Assembly: GCF_037094465.1 (NCBI RefSeq)
Contig: NZ_CP146609.1
Location: 2,475,501 to 2,539,500 of the forward strand
Direction of reading: 5' to 3'
Length of the DNA: 64,000 nucleotides
Source: Pseudodesulfovibrio sp. 5S69
GTDB taxonomy: Bacteria > Desulfobacterota > Desulfovibrionia > Desulfovibrionales > Desulfovibrionaceae
Under the pieces are notes generated by a model that was not told the origin of the DNA, did no database searches, and was given only the letters and a program-made list of their open reading frames with translations. Position numbers and translations under genes: made by a program. Shown in pieces: positions 16,846-25,500 of this stretch (the stretch's first letter is position 1; each line of letters opens with the position of its first letter).

Positions 16846-17740
16846 CCTCGACCTGACGGGCGCGACAGAGGCGTTCTGTGCCCGCCTGTCGGCCGAAGGA
16901 CGCTCCCCGGCGACCATAGCCGCATACCGCCGGGACCTTGCCCTGGTGGCCCGCGTTGCCGATGAGCTGGCCCCGGGCATCATCTGCCGGGCGATCACGG
17001 CCGGGCTCCTCGACCGGGCGTTCTCCGCCGGGGCGGTCACCGAGAGCGGGCGCGGCCCACGCTCGGCGGCCTCGCTCCATCGGATGAAGGCGGCGGTGCG
17101 GGCCTTTTTCGCCTGGGCCTCCGAGGCTGGCGTGGTCGATGACAATCCGGCCCGGTCCATCCGCATGCATCGGCTGCCGAGAAAGCTGCCGGTGTTCCTG
17201 ACCACCGCCGAAAAGAAACGACTGCTCAAGGAACTCAAGGGACGGACCGACTTCTCCGCTCTGCGCGACCGCGCCATGATCGAGGTGCTGCTGGGCACCG
17301 GGATCAGGCTTGGCGAGCTGGCCGCGCTCGACATGGATGACATCGACCTCGACGCCAAACATCTGCGGGTGCGGGCCAAGGGGAATGTACCGCAGGTCAA
17401 GTTCATCAAGACCGACCTCCGCACATTGCTGCGCCGTTACCTGGCCGAGCGCCGCCGACATGGCCGTCCGGAAATGGAAGCCCTGTTCCTGTCGAACCGG
17501 GACGGCAGACTCTGCCAGCGGCAGATTGCCAACCGGCTCGCCCACTGGCTGCGGAAGGCCGGGATCGAAAAGGAACTGACGCCGCACGGGCTGCGGCATA
17601 CCTTCGCCACCCACCTCTACGGCGCGACCAATGACCTGCTCGTGGTGCAGCGGGCCTTGGGGCATCGGGACGTGTCCACCACCCAGATCTACACCCACCT
17701 CGTGGACGGCCAGCTCGAGGAAGCCCTCGAACGCCTCTGA
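16826..17740 (+). CDS. Tyrosine recombinase (XerC/D-like)
   Basis: A 304-aa complete recombinase. Core-binding domain about residues 10-105; catalytic domain with Arg in GTGIRLGELAAL, Lys in the beta-hairpin VRAKGNVPQVK, HGLRHTFATHLY (His-x-x-Arg), LGHRDVSTTQIYTHL with nucleophile Tyr near 291. It breaks and rejoins DNA at paired sites. AAGGAG precedes the ATG. Since a separate large serine recombinase lies beside ssrA, this enzyme may act elsewhere, for example on the repeats just downstream, or in resolving phage multimers. Confidence 0.92.
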   Translation: MSNRTADLDLTGATEAFCARLSAEGRSPATIAAYRRDLALVARVADELAPGIICRAITAGLLDRAFSAGAVTESGRGPRSAASLHRMKAAVRAFFAWASEAGVVDDNPARSIRMHRLPRKLPVFLTTAEKKRLLKELKGRTDFSALRDRAMIEVLLGTGIRLGELAALDMDDIDLDAKHLRVRAKGNVPQVKFIKTDLRTLLRRYLAERRRHGRPEMEALFLSNRDGRLCQRQIANRLAHWLRKAGIEKELTPHGLRHTFATHLYGATNDLLVVQRALGHRDVSTTQIYTHLVDGQLEEALERL

Positions 17741-18340
17741 TCCTTCCGGACCCGACGATGGGAGCGGCCTCGGCTGCTCCTGTTTTCGTTGGGGAAGACA
17801 GTATCGAAGACAGTGAATGACAGTGCCCGCAGAAGAACACATCCGCCGATGATGAATGATCATGACGATGGTTCTCGGCCTCCCGGGCGGAGCGGGAAAT
17901 ATCGATTGACCGGAATTTCTCCTTCGCTGTCTGTCGGCCGCACATCGCTATAACTGCTTGGCTTGTGCGCTCCTGGCGCGGAACACACATGGCAATATCT
18001 GCTTGGCATATGCGAGGGCCGTTGCCGAAGGAATGGCTGTTTGCGGGGCTTGTCCGGTTCGGCCTGGGGCACGATATGCCAATATTTACTTGGGTTGTGT
18101 GAGAGAGCTCCGGCGTGAACATGCCTATATCTACTTGGCTTATGCGGCTCGGCTTATGCGGACACATGCCAAGCGGATATCGAGAGCCGCAGGAAGAAAT
18201 CGAGGAATGAAAATGATGGTCGGCGGCCGAAGAATGCCGATTCCGAAAGTGCAAGGAACACGTCTTATCCGCAATTCCTGGTGAAGCTGTCTGCCGCAAG
18301 TCGCCGTGTGCCGGGGTCATCGGAAAAGCCCTCCATGGTG
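17741..18340. other. 600-bp region with no convincing gene
   Basis: No frame here has a ribosome site with a credible protein. The right part (17941-18185) is a degenerate repeat array listed separately. The repeat makes Cys/Tyr-rich open frames on both strands (for example 17958-18284 on the plus strand), which I regard as a consequence of the repeat rather than a coding gene. The leftward terminase-like gene ends at 18341. Confidence 0.5.
17941..18185. repeat. Degenerate repeats of about 45 bp next to the tyrosine recombinase
   Basis: The motif CAATATCTGCTTGGCATATG recurs in related form; the CTTGG core is near 17957, 18002, 18089 and 18134 (steps 45, 87 and 45 bp, with a weaker copy near 18035 filling the double step). 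An inverted copy, ATGCCAAGCGGATATCG, lies at about 18166-18182. The mixture of direct and inverted copies beside a site-specific recombinase suggests recombination sites; a degenerate 15-residue protein repeat is the alternative. Confidence 0.6.
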
Positions 18341-18841
18341 TTATCCGCAATTCTTTCCGCGTTTCTTGCGGCCGGAGGTTTTCGTGGCCGGAGCATTGGC
18401 GGCCTCGGCCACCTTCTCGAGCAGCGCCGCCGCCCATTCCGCCGGAGAGGTCTGCGGGCCTTTCGGCTCCTCACCCTCGCGGGCAATCTTGGTGGTCTTG
18501 AGATCCTTCATGTGGCAGCGGATCATCCGGTCGAGCTTCTCGGCGGCGTCCGTGTTCCCCTCGATCTGGGCGCGGACCAGCTTCACCGAATAGACGCCCA
18601 CCAGCTCCACCTGCAGGAAGTCGCTGGACTTGTTGAACTCGAAGTCCTGGTTGAGGCGGTCGATGATCGCGTCGAACATGACCTTCTCTTCCGGCGTCAG
18701 GCAGCGGTCGGCGAAGATGCCGTGACGCAGCCGGTTCTGGTTGCCCTCGGGCGCACCAGGCCCGCGCCGGGGCGGTTCGGTCTTGCCCTCGTTGCGATGC
18801 CAGCGGTCCAGCGTCTCTTTGTCCGGTTTGTTCAGTGCCAC
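18341..18841 (-). CDS. Terminase small subunit-like protein
   Basis: A 166-aa protein starting at GTG with AGGA upstream. The motif GAPEGNQNRLRHGIFADRCLTPEEKVMFD is the signature (G-A-P-x-G-N-x-N-x-x-x-H-G) that opens small terminase and related phage DNA-binding proteins; a helical region follows (AIIDRLNQDFEFNKSSDFLQVELVGVYSVKLVRAQ) and a basic tail SGRKKRGKNCG. It should bind the pac site and hand DNA to the large subunit. The two are split by the recombinase cassette, which probably inserted between them. Follows promoter element 4. Confidence 0.7.
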   Translation of the reverse strand: MALNKPDKETLDRWHRNEGKTEPPRRGPGAPEGNQNRLRHGIFADRCLTPEEKVMFDAIIDRLNQDFEFNKSSDFLQVELVGVYSVKLVRAQIEGNTDAAEKLDRMIRCHMKDLKTTKIAREGEEPKGPQTSPAEWAAALLEKVAEAANAPATKTSGRKKRGKNCG

Positions 18842-18931
18842 GTGGAAATCCTGCCGAATATTGTTTTCCCAAGCCGGGATGCGGGGCGGGAGGCCGATTT
18901 AGCCTCCAAACGCGCTCCCGCCGGTTCAGGG

Positions 18932-18963
18932 GTTACTTACCGGAAGCGGCGCTAAACTGTCGG
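18932..18963 (-). promoter_or_regulatory. Phage promoter-like element 4 (small terminase)
   Basis: Minus strand: CCGAC (18963-18959), 17 bp, GGTAAGTAAC (18941-18932). It overlaps the 3' end of the 92-aa HTH gene, whose last codons (SAASGK and stop) are spelled by the -10 part of the element. It drives the terminase-like gene starting at 18841. Confidence 0.75.
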
Positions 18964-19211
18964 TCCCGACCCTGTTTTCGTTCGGCGGCGATGATCTGGT
19001 TGACCCGGCGGGTGGTCACTCCGGCGAGGTTGGAGATCTCCTGGCTGCTGATCCCCTGCAGATGAAGGGCAAGCACCAGGTCGCGGCGCTCCTGGTAGAA
19101 GCGGCTCGGTGCCGGGACCCAGAGAATCCCGGTGTAGTGCTTCTGGATCTGCTCGAAAAGTTCCTCGGGCAGGACATCCTTGGCGTTGGCGTAGCGTTTC
19201 TTTTTCTTCAC
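18933..19211 (-). CDS. Small DNA-binding protein (CD3324-like HTH)
   Basis: A 92-aa protein from a GTG start with GGAGG 8 nt upstream. The N-terminus YANAKDVLPEELFEQIQKHYTGILWVP matches the CD3324-type family, and residues about 40-75 form an HTH (RDLVLALHLQGISSQEISNLAGVTTRRVNQIIAAERK). It probably binds DNA as a phage regulator or packaging accessory. It lies 3 bp after the 256-aa gene. Confidence 0.7.
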   Translation of the reverse strand: MKKKKRYANAKDVLPEELFEQIQKHYTGILWVPAPSRFYQERRDLVLALHLQGISSQEISNLAGVTTRRVNQIIAAERKQGRDRQFSAASGK

Positions 19212-19214
19212 GGC

Positions 19215-19985
19215 TCAATCCTCCACTTTCTTCATCCACGGCTGCGGTACGTCCGGGTTGTAGAACCGCAGCGTGCTGGGACGCCCGGACTTCGGCCCGT
19301 GGATAATTTCGATAGAACGCTCGGTGACCTCGCCAATCTCCTGATCGCCATCGACGAAGCAGACCAGACCGTAGTCCTCGCCGCAGGGAAACCGGAACCG
19401 GCCCTGGTTCTGATAGAGGCGTGCCTCGGACCAGCCCTTGGCCATGGCCTCCTCACGGATGGTGTCGACCTTGGCGACAGCCTGGGAAGTCACCGGCTGC
19501 TTACATTTCCAAGCTTGGTTCCCGGGATAAATCCAGTCCTTTCTGGGAACTTCGACGGGTTTATCCTGGGGCTCGGGACGAAGCGCGGGTGGCCGATAGT
19601 TCTTTGGGGAAAAGGACTGCAGGACCTCTTGTAGGCTTTTCTTGCCGAACTCCCGGATGGCCAGCTCCTGCAGGGCGTTGAATCGCTTCCGTAGCGTGTT
19701 CCAGGCATCCTCGGGGAGCTTTCCGGCCTTGTGCGCGGCTTGGGCGGTGACCATGCGGGAACGTAGCCAGGCAAAGTATTCAGGCGACAGACGGCGACAC
19801 AGCGTGCCGTTGATCTCCCTGTCTTCAGGCCAGTCGCGGGCGTCCTCGATCTCGTTGACATCGAGCCCGGTGGAGACATAGATGGCGGGCTGCGGTGGTT
19901 GCGGTGGTAATAATGGGGTTTCACATCCGGCCGAGGCTTCCTGCCCTCCGGCGGTGTGCTTGATCATGGTTTTCAGAAGGCTCAT
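19215..19985 (-). CDS. Phage protein of unknown function
   Basis: A 256-aa protein read from promoter element 5, with GGAG 9 nt before the ATG. The N-terminal part is Pro-rich (LLPPQPPQPAIY), and this stretch is encoded by two of the iteron-like TGCGGTGG repeats. Then DWPEDREINGTLCRRLSPEYFAWLRSRM, a helical part, and a C-terminal beta-rich part (YGLVCFVDGDQEIGEVTERSIEIIHGPKSGRPSTLRFYNPD). Not recognised; perhaps a replication or packaging regulator because of its place beside the presumed origin. Confidence 0.6.
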   Translation of the reverse strand: MSLLKTMIKHTAGGQEASAGCETPLLPPQPPQPAIYVSTGLDVNEIEDARDWPEDREINGTLCRRLSPEYFAWLRSRMVTAQAAHKAGKLPEDAWNTLRKRFNALQELAIREFGKKSLQEVLQSFSPKNYRPPALRPEPQDKPVEVPRKDWIYPGNQAWKCKQPVTSQAVAKVDTIREEAMAKGWSEARLYQNQGRFRFPCGEDYGLVCFVDGDQEIGEVTERSIEIIHGPKSGRPSTLRFYNPDVPQPWMKKVED

Positions 19986-20419
19986 GGCTTCGGGCTCCAG
20001 AAATACGGGTTAATCGCTTTTCCCGTTACTTACCGGAGCTGCCCTGAAACCGTCGGTGACCACCCGCTGCGGTGGATATGTGCGGTGGTTGCGGTGGTCG
20101 TGCGGTGGAAGGTTTTCTTGTCCCACCGCAGGGGGTAGTTCTTTGTTTGTTATTTGTTTTTAGATAGTTATGAAGAAAGAGAAGAGAGAGTGCGGTGGTT
20201 GCGGTGGTATTTGGGGAATGTCTCTCACGCTGGGCCGGAATTTGCCTGGCGTGGGATGTCGGGTTGGTAGGTAGAAAAAATATTTCAACCCATAGGGGGT
20301 GAGACCTCTGGATTTACCACCGCAACCACCGCAAAGGCCATGAAAGCCTTGTCTGGCAAGGGTTTGGCGTGCGGTGGTCATCCACCGCAAGGGACAACGG
20401 TGATCACCGCACCACCGCA
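19891..20419. repeat. Iteron array, candidate phage replication origin
   Basis: The octamer TGCGGTGG occurs nine times directly (19891, 19900, 20068, 20081, 20090, 20101, 20191, 20200, 20370) and five times inverted as CCACCGCA (20123, 20317, 20326, 20382, 20412), often as pairs 9 bp apart. An AT-rich stretch (about 20139-20182) lies between the groups. Iterons flanking an AT-rich segment, near the primase-helicase gene, are the layout of a replication origin. The segment 20057-20475 has no convincing gene. Confidence 0.6.
20025..20056 (-). promoter_or_regulatory. Phage promoter-like element 5
   Basis: Minus strand: CCGAC (20056-20052), 17 bp, GGTAAGTAAC (20034-20025). It is between the iteron region and the 256-aa gene, about 40 bp before its start. 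Confidence 0.75.
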
Positions 20420-20475
20420 ACAGAAAAGGACGCCCGAGAGCGTCCTGGATGATTGGGGATCGAATTGGTTGAGGT

Positions 20476-21072
20476 TCAGACCTGGAGAATGTTTTCGACC
20501 AGCTTGTAAACCGTGGTGCCGCCAAGGGCTCGTGGCCAGTCGGCACAGGGAGGATTGTCGCGCAGCCTGGCGCGGCGGATGGCCTCATCGATTCGGTCGC
20601 GGGTGATCTTGCGTGCGTCGATCCCCTTGTCGTAACCGGGAAGATGCCGCTTCAGCCGGTCGCTGCAATCCCGTGACGATGCGATGCCGGTGCCGTCCTC
20701 GAAATGAAGCAGCAACCAGTATTCGAACTTGGGGTTGCTGAGGGCGAAGCCGTAATTGTCGCGTGCCTGAGCCCAGGCATGAAGCTGGTCCAACTGTTCG
20801 TCGGTCCACTGATCCTTGTCCACCACGAGCCAGGCTTCGTCGGAGGATCTCAGTTCCTCCTGCCGGAGATGGTCCTCCATCCGCTTCAGTACCTGCGGAG
20901 GAGAACTATCATGACTGCCTTTGAGGCAGTTCACCCGGATCACCGACTGTTGGTCATTGAAGATGGCGAAATACTGCGGCTCGGTCTTCACGCCTTCCAC
21001 CGCGATCACGAACAGTTTGCGGTAGCGACGCTCGCCGAGGGGTCTCTGGAATCTGCGTCTCTTCGGTGGCAT
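20476..21072 (-). CDS. rloB: RloB-family protein (TOPRIM-like, partner of RloA)
   Basis: A 198-aa protein. RloB features: a basic start, [15 protein letters not shown] with Glu26, and [10 protein letters not shown] with Asp85 and Asp87, giving the E...DxD arrangement of TOPRIM-type metal sites; then [18 protein letters not shown] and a helical C-terminus. RloA/RloB pairs were named from Campylobacter restriction loci and belong to the ATPase plus nuclease class of antiphage systems; here RloB would be the effector. The start overlaps the ATPase stop (TGATG). Activity in this phage is inferred. Confidence 0.8.
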   Translation of the reverse strand: MPPKRRRFQRPLGERRYRKLFVIAVEGVKTEPQYFAIFNDQQSVIRVNCLKGSHDSSPPQVLKRMEDHLRQEELRSSDEAWLVVDKDQWTDEQLDQLHAWAQARDNYGFALSNPKFEYWLLLHFEDGTGIASSRDCSDRLKRHLPGYDKGIDARKITRDRIDEAIRRARLRDNPPCADWPRALGGTTVYKLVENILQV

Positions 21073-22418
21073 CAGTCATCCCCCTCACTTTCCTCGGTGA
21101 GGCAGGGATTGGTCAAAGCGCCTCCCAAGAGAATCCGGGGAATTCCACCCAGTCGCCCCTGCAGGTAGCTCTTGCGGATGTCCTTGTCGTATCGGACATC
21201 CTTGTACTCGCTGAAGGAGAGCAGGTTCGAAGCTCCGGTGGCATCTCTTTCGGCTACCCACATCTCGTCACGGCGCAGGAGTTGCTGATCCATGAGCAGC
21301 ACGTCATGGGTGGTCAACAGCAACTGCGTTCTGGTTTCCGTGGAGCAATTGGTGAGGTACGCTTCGAGCAATCTGCGTGTCAGCAGCGTGTGCAGGCTAC
21401 GGTCGACCTCGTCGATCACGTAGACCTTCTTCGAGACCTGGGCCGACAGCTCAAGAAACGCGGGCAGTAGATCGATCACCCGCTGTGAGCCGTCCGACTC
21501 CTGACGGATCTCGAACTTGGCTTCCGTGCCGTCCGCCTTCGGATGATAGGTCACCAGCTTCTTGGCGATCAGTTCACCACCTTTGCGGGTCACCACAAAT
21601 CGCTCGTTGATCGGCTCGGTCAGCAGACGAACGGTCATGCCTTCCTTCACGTCTTCCTGCAGCTTGGTCTTCAGTGGCTCGGGCAGCGGAATGTTCTCGA
21701 AAGGGATCTCCTCGCCGCCCAGATGCGCGATGCCGGTGTCGAGCTGCGGCAGCATCTCGTTCATGGTCGAGTAGAGCGGATGCCCCTCGTCGAGGAACTG
21801 CTCGAAAGGCTCGAAGCGGGAATCGGGCGCGACCAGCTCGAGCGTGTCCTTGAACCAGTCGTAGACCGGCCGGAAATTGTCGACCTTCTGGGAAACCGAG
21901 TTGGTCAGAAAGAGTTGGTTGTCCCGGGTCCCTTTGAAGGCGAACTGGAGGAACTGGTCCTTGGCCAGGGAATCATCGAAGTTGGGCTTTCCGTCCCGAC
22001 GGTGGTAGAGCACCTTTTCACTGGTGCTCGTAATGGCCACCAGCTTCTCTTCCAGAACCGCCTTGCGGGTCACCGCGAAGCTGAACTCGTAAATGATCTC
22101 GTCGATCAGCAACTCGAAGCCAAACCGTGACGGCTGATCGGCCACCTTGGCGTCCAGCCGGAACGGCTCGACAGGAATCAGGCTGTCGGGCTGGGTTCCT
22201 TTGACGACCAGCGCCTTGGCGAAACTCAGGGCCTTGAAAAAGTTGGTCTTGCCCGACGCGTTGCCACCATAAATTGCCGCAACCGGAAGAACTCTCGTCT
22301 GGTACTTGCCGAGCTTGGGAACCCTGTCTCCATGCTGGCGCTCCCTGCTGGCGACCATCGAAAATGTGACCTGGTTGCGGAAGGACATCCAGTTTTCGAG
22401 TGAGAAACTGACTATCAT
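21072..22418 (-). CDS. rloA: RloA-family AAA/ABC-type ATPase
   Basis: A 448-aa ATPase of the OLD/SMC-like group. N-terminus [20 protein letters not shown], Walker [10 protein letters not shown] near residue 50, a long middle domain, and near the C-terminus Walker [13 protein letters not shown] and a His loop TTHD. It should sense a trigger and control the RloB partner. It has its own sigma70-type promoter with a palindrome over the -10, and AGGAGG before the ATG, so it is likely expressed in the lysogen apart from the phage program. Confidence 0.85.
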   Translation of the reverse strand: MIVSFSLENWMSFRNQVTFSMVASRERQHGDRVPKLGKYQTRVLPVAAIYGGNASGKTNFFKALSFAKALVVKGTQPDSLIPVEPFRLDAKVADQPSRFGFELLIDEIIYEFSFAVTRKAVLEEKLVAITSTSEKVLYHRRDGKPNFDDSLAKDQFLQFAFKGTRDNQLFLTNSVSQKVDNFRPVYDWFKDTLELVAPDSRFEPFEQFLDEGHPLYSTMNEMLPQLDTGIAHLGGEEIPFENIPLPEPLKTKLQEDVKEGMTVRLLTEPINERFVVTRKGGELIAKKLVTYHPKADGTEAKFEIRQESDGSQRVIDLLPAFLELSAQVSKKVYVIDEVDRSLHTLLTRRLLEAYLTNCSTETRTQLLLTTHDVLLMDQQLLRRDEMWVAERDATGASNLLSFSEYKDVRYDKDIRKSYLQGRLGGIPRILLGGALTNPCLTEESEGDD

Positions 22419-22452
22419 CTTACCGCCTCCTAAAGTGAAATATTCGCTTTAT

Positions 22453-22490
22453 CATGCCTTTAATATAGGCATGGGCGGCCTGAAAGTCAA
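22453..22490 (-). promoter_or_regulatory. RloAB promoter with overlapping palindromic operator
   Basis: Minus strand: TTGACT (22490-22485), 17 bp, TATATT (22467-22462), a near-consensus sigma70 promoter. The palindrome CATGCC-9 bp-GGCATG (22453-22473) covers the -10, a typical place for a repressor to act. The promoter lies about 45 bp before the ATPase start. Confidence 0.7.
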
Positions 22491-22511
22491 TCTAAAAGAG
22501 ATAATATCTCG

Positions 22512-25500
22512 TTAAACACCCCTGCAACCAATCCGGTACTCGAAGTTCTTGGTGTGGGCGTTGCGCTGCCGGTCGATGTCGAACCCGGCGTCCCGGATGA
22601 CGTCCAGGTCGTTGCTGATGCGCCGACCGAGCTGGGCGGGCTTCTTGTATTCGAATTCGAGGTTGAATTCCCGGCCGACCCTGCGCAGCGCCGCGAGCAG
22701 CCGTCCCGCCGATACCGGCTCCATGGTGTTCTCGTTCTCGAACCGCACCTGGTAGCGTTCGATGAACCCCACGACATGGTTTGCCCGGTCGTCCTCGCCA
22801 TAGCGGGCCTTCTCGTCCAGCTCCACCGCGTTTCGGTAGGCGTGGAAGAGCGACGCAAGTGCCGTGGCAATGGGGTTCGACTCCCGCGCCATCTCCTGGC
22901 TGGTGTCGTTGATGGAATGGATCTGCTCGATGAACAGCGGGCTCAGTTCCTCGAGTCCGGTGGTCACCTCGTGTTCCTCGGAACCGGCCAGCATCATCAG
23001 GTACATCAGGCTCAGATAATCGTTGCAACGGCGCTTGCCATGGGTCGGCATGGTTCGGTGCAGCAGACGCATGACCTGTTTCTGGGCTCCGTCTCGGATC
23101 ATCGCCAGCACATGGCTGGTCCGCTTCATGATGGCCGAGATGATCAGATCCCGGTTCTGCTGGATGGCGGAGATGACCTCCGATTCCAGAAAACAGTCGC
23201 TGGCCTGGTTGGCGAGGTCGAAGTTGATGACGAAGGACCTCGACAGAATCTCCGATAGCTCCCCGCACAGCGGCTCGATGCCGGTGGTGTTCAGCAGGCA
23301 CTTGGTCCGCTCGGTGATGGTCTCGCTGTCGGTGCCGCTCTTGCGTTTCTCCTTGGCGATGCCGGTAATGCTGGTCAGCATGAAGGTGGTCAGATCCTCG
23401 GTCATCTGCTTGACCTCGATGTTGTCGAGGACGATGAGCGGATTCTGCGAGCCATCGGTGTAGTTCGCCGCGTCGGTGGCCTTCTTGTGCTGGGGCTCGC
23501 CGTAAAGCAGTGTCGACGTGATCTTGCTGGCGGTGGTCTTGCCCGATCCGGCCGAACCCTCGAAGCGGGTCATGGGCCGCGTTCCGGCAAAGTCGATCAG
23601 CAGAAAACAGGAGAGCCAGGAAAGGATGAGAAATCGATCCCCCTGCGGACAGGTCATATTGCCCACCAGCAGATCGACCAGGAGCCGGTCCGCCTCTTCG
23701 AGGTCGGCGTCGGGCAGGAATTTCAGCGGCTTCATCTTGTGCGAGCCGTCCAGGATGATGCCGTCCTCGTTGCCGCCGTTCTTCATGATCTGAATCTCGT
23801 CCGGGGTGATCTTGGCGATCTCGTGCTCCGGATTGTTCAGGTTGAAATAGACGGTGTAGGAGGCCACATCGGTGTGCAGCCAGGAAAAATGGTCGCGCAC
23901 CTGGCCACGGATCATCGCCAGGCTTGGCAACACCTCGAAAAATGTCCGTCCGCCGTTGGAGGTCGGCACCATGCCCGTGTGCTTGTAGAGCATGGCCGCG
24001 TAATGGCGCTTGCGGCCCCGGTCCGGCGAATCCATCCAGTAGATGGCGTTGTCGAAATACATGAACGGCTCGCCCTGCAGGGTGTGAAAGAACTGGGCAC
24101 CGTTGGCGGTGAACCAGTCGTAGGCAGCCTCGGCGGCCAGGGTGTAGTCGGGAGCGCCGTTCTCCAGTTCCGTGTCGATCAGCACCTCGTCGACCCGGGC
24201 GCGGCACGATCCGGGCATCGCGCCGGACATCCGCTTGGCCTTCTTCTTTTCGTTACGGAACTCGACCTTGCGGTCCTTCTGGATGGCGCGGATCTGCTCT
24301 TTGAGGGTGGCCATCGATACGCCACCGCCGATGCGCTCCTGCACCAGCTTCAGCAGGCGGGCCTGTTCCAGCGGCGACTGCTCGGAGATCTCCCCCAGGA
24401 TCGGTTCGAGCAGGCGGTTGCGTTCCTCCTCTTCAGCGCCCTCGGGCAGCGAGCGCACGCCGAACTCGATGGGCGTGCTGGCTTCAGCGAGCAGACGTTC
24501 GAAATCCTCCCGGGTATGCCCGGCGGCAATGTAATCGTTGACGTCGATCTTGGCGGTGGCGAGAAGCGCCTCGGCCGCCTGGATTTCCTCGGCTGGACGT
24601 CCCGCCAGCAGCTTGGCCAGCTCCTTCGGCCCCACGCTCGCCGTCAGGCCGAAGCGTTCGGTCAGCTCCTGCCGGGCCGAGATCTGTGTTTCCGACAAGG
24701 GCAGCGTCACCAGGCGGGTGTCGATCTTGTGTTCGGCCAGGGTGCGGGCGGTTTGCAGCGCCCCCTTGAGACCGGCCTGGGAGAGTTCGTTGTCCTGGCA
24801 GATGTAGACGGTTTCGACGCCGCGCAGCTTGGGGATCAGGCGCTCCCAATCGGCGGCCCGGATGCGGACGGTGACCGGCGATACGGTGGGCAGGCCCAGT
24901 TGCATCAGCGCCAAGCAATCGGTCACCCCCTCGGTGATGATCACCTTGCCGGGCCGGGCCAGCAGACAGTCCTCGTTGAACAGCAGCGCGTTGTTGATGA
25001 AGTCGGCGACGTAGGGCCGCTGGTGCTCGTCATGAACCGGCAGCTTCTTGTATTTCCCTTGCTCCCAGCCCACGTCCGGTGTCCACGGCGTCTTGCGGCC
25101 GATCATGAACACCACCCGGCCACGGCTCCAGTACGGAAAGACGATGCGGCGCTCGAAAAATGGCGTCAGGCCGTCCTGGCTCGTTGGCCGGAAAGCGCCG
25201 GTCGCGGCGAGCTCTCGCTTGGAGAAGCCGTCTTCACCCCCGGTCAGTTGGGCGACCGCGCCGGACGCGTTGTCCGCGTAGCCGATCAGGAGATCGTCGA
25301 TGGTCTCCTCGCTCAGGGCGTATTTGGATTTCAGCCAGTCGAGGACCTCCGGCGACTGCTTGAGCCTGGCGTGGTAAAGCCTGGCCAGCGAGGTCAGCGC
25401 GTCCTTGACCCGCAGTTCGAAGGCGCGGTCGGCTTCCGTCTGGGCCAGACGCTCTTGGCTGAGGCCATAGCGCGACAGCGGCGGCAAACCCGCCTTCTTG

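Noticed and set aside
16471..17740. The two recombinase genes as one gene broken by a frameshift
   Set aside because: Each has its own core-binding domain and ribosome site, and the overlap is only 20 bp; fusing them would duplicate the domain.
17958..18284. A 108-aa Cys/Tyr-rich protein on the plus strand
   Set aside because: The protein pattern comes from the DNA repeat; both strands show open repeated frames, and no ribosome site precedes it.
20068..20419. CRISPR array
   Set aside because: The repeated unit is only 8 bp (17 bp as pair), occurs in both orientations and has irregular spacing; no cas genes.
22492..24207. A 571-codon minus-strand frame inside the primase-helicase gene
   Set aside because: Out-of-frame shadow of the 1103-aa gene with low-complexity Arg/Gly/Pro composition.
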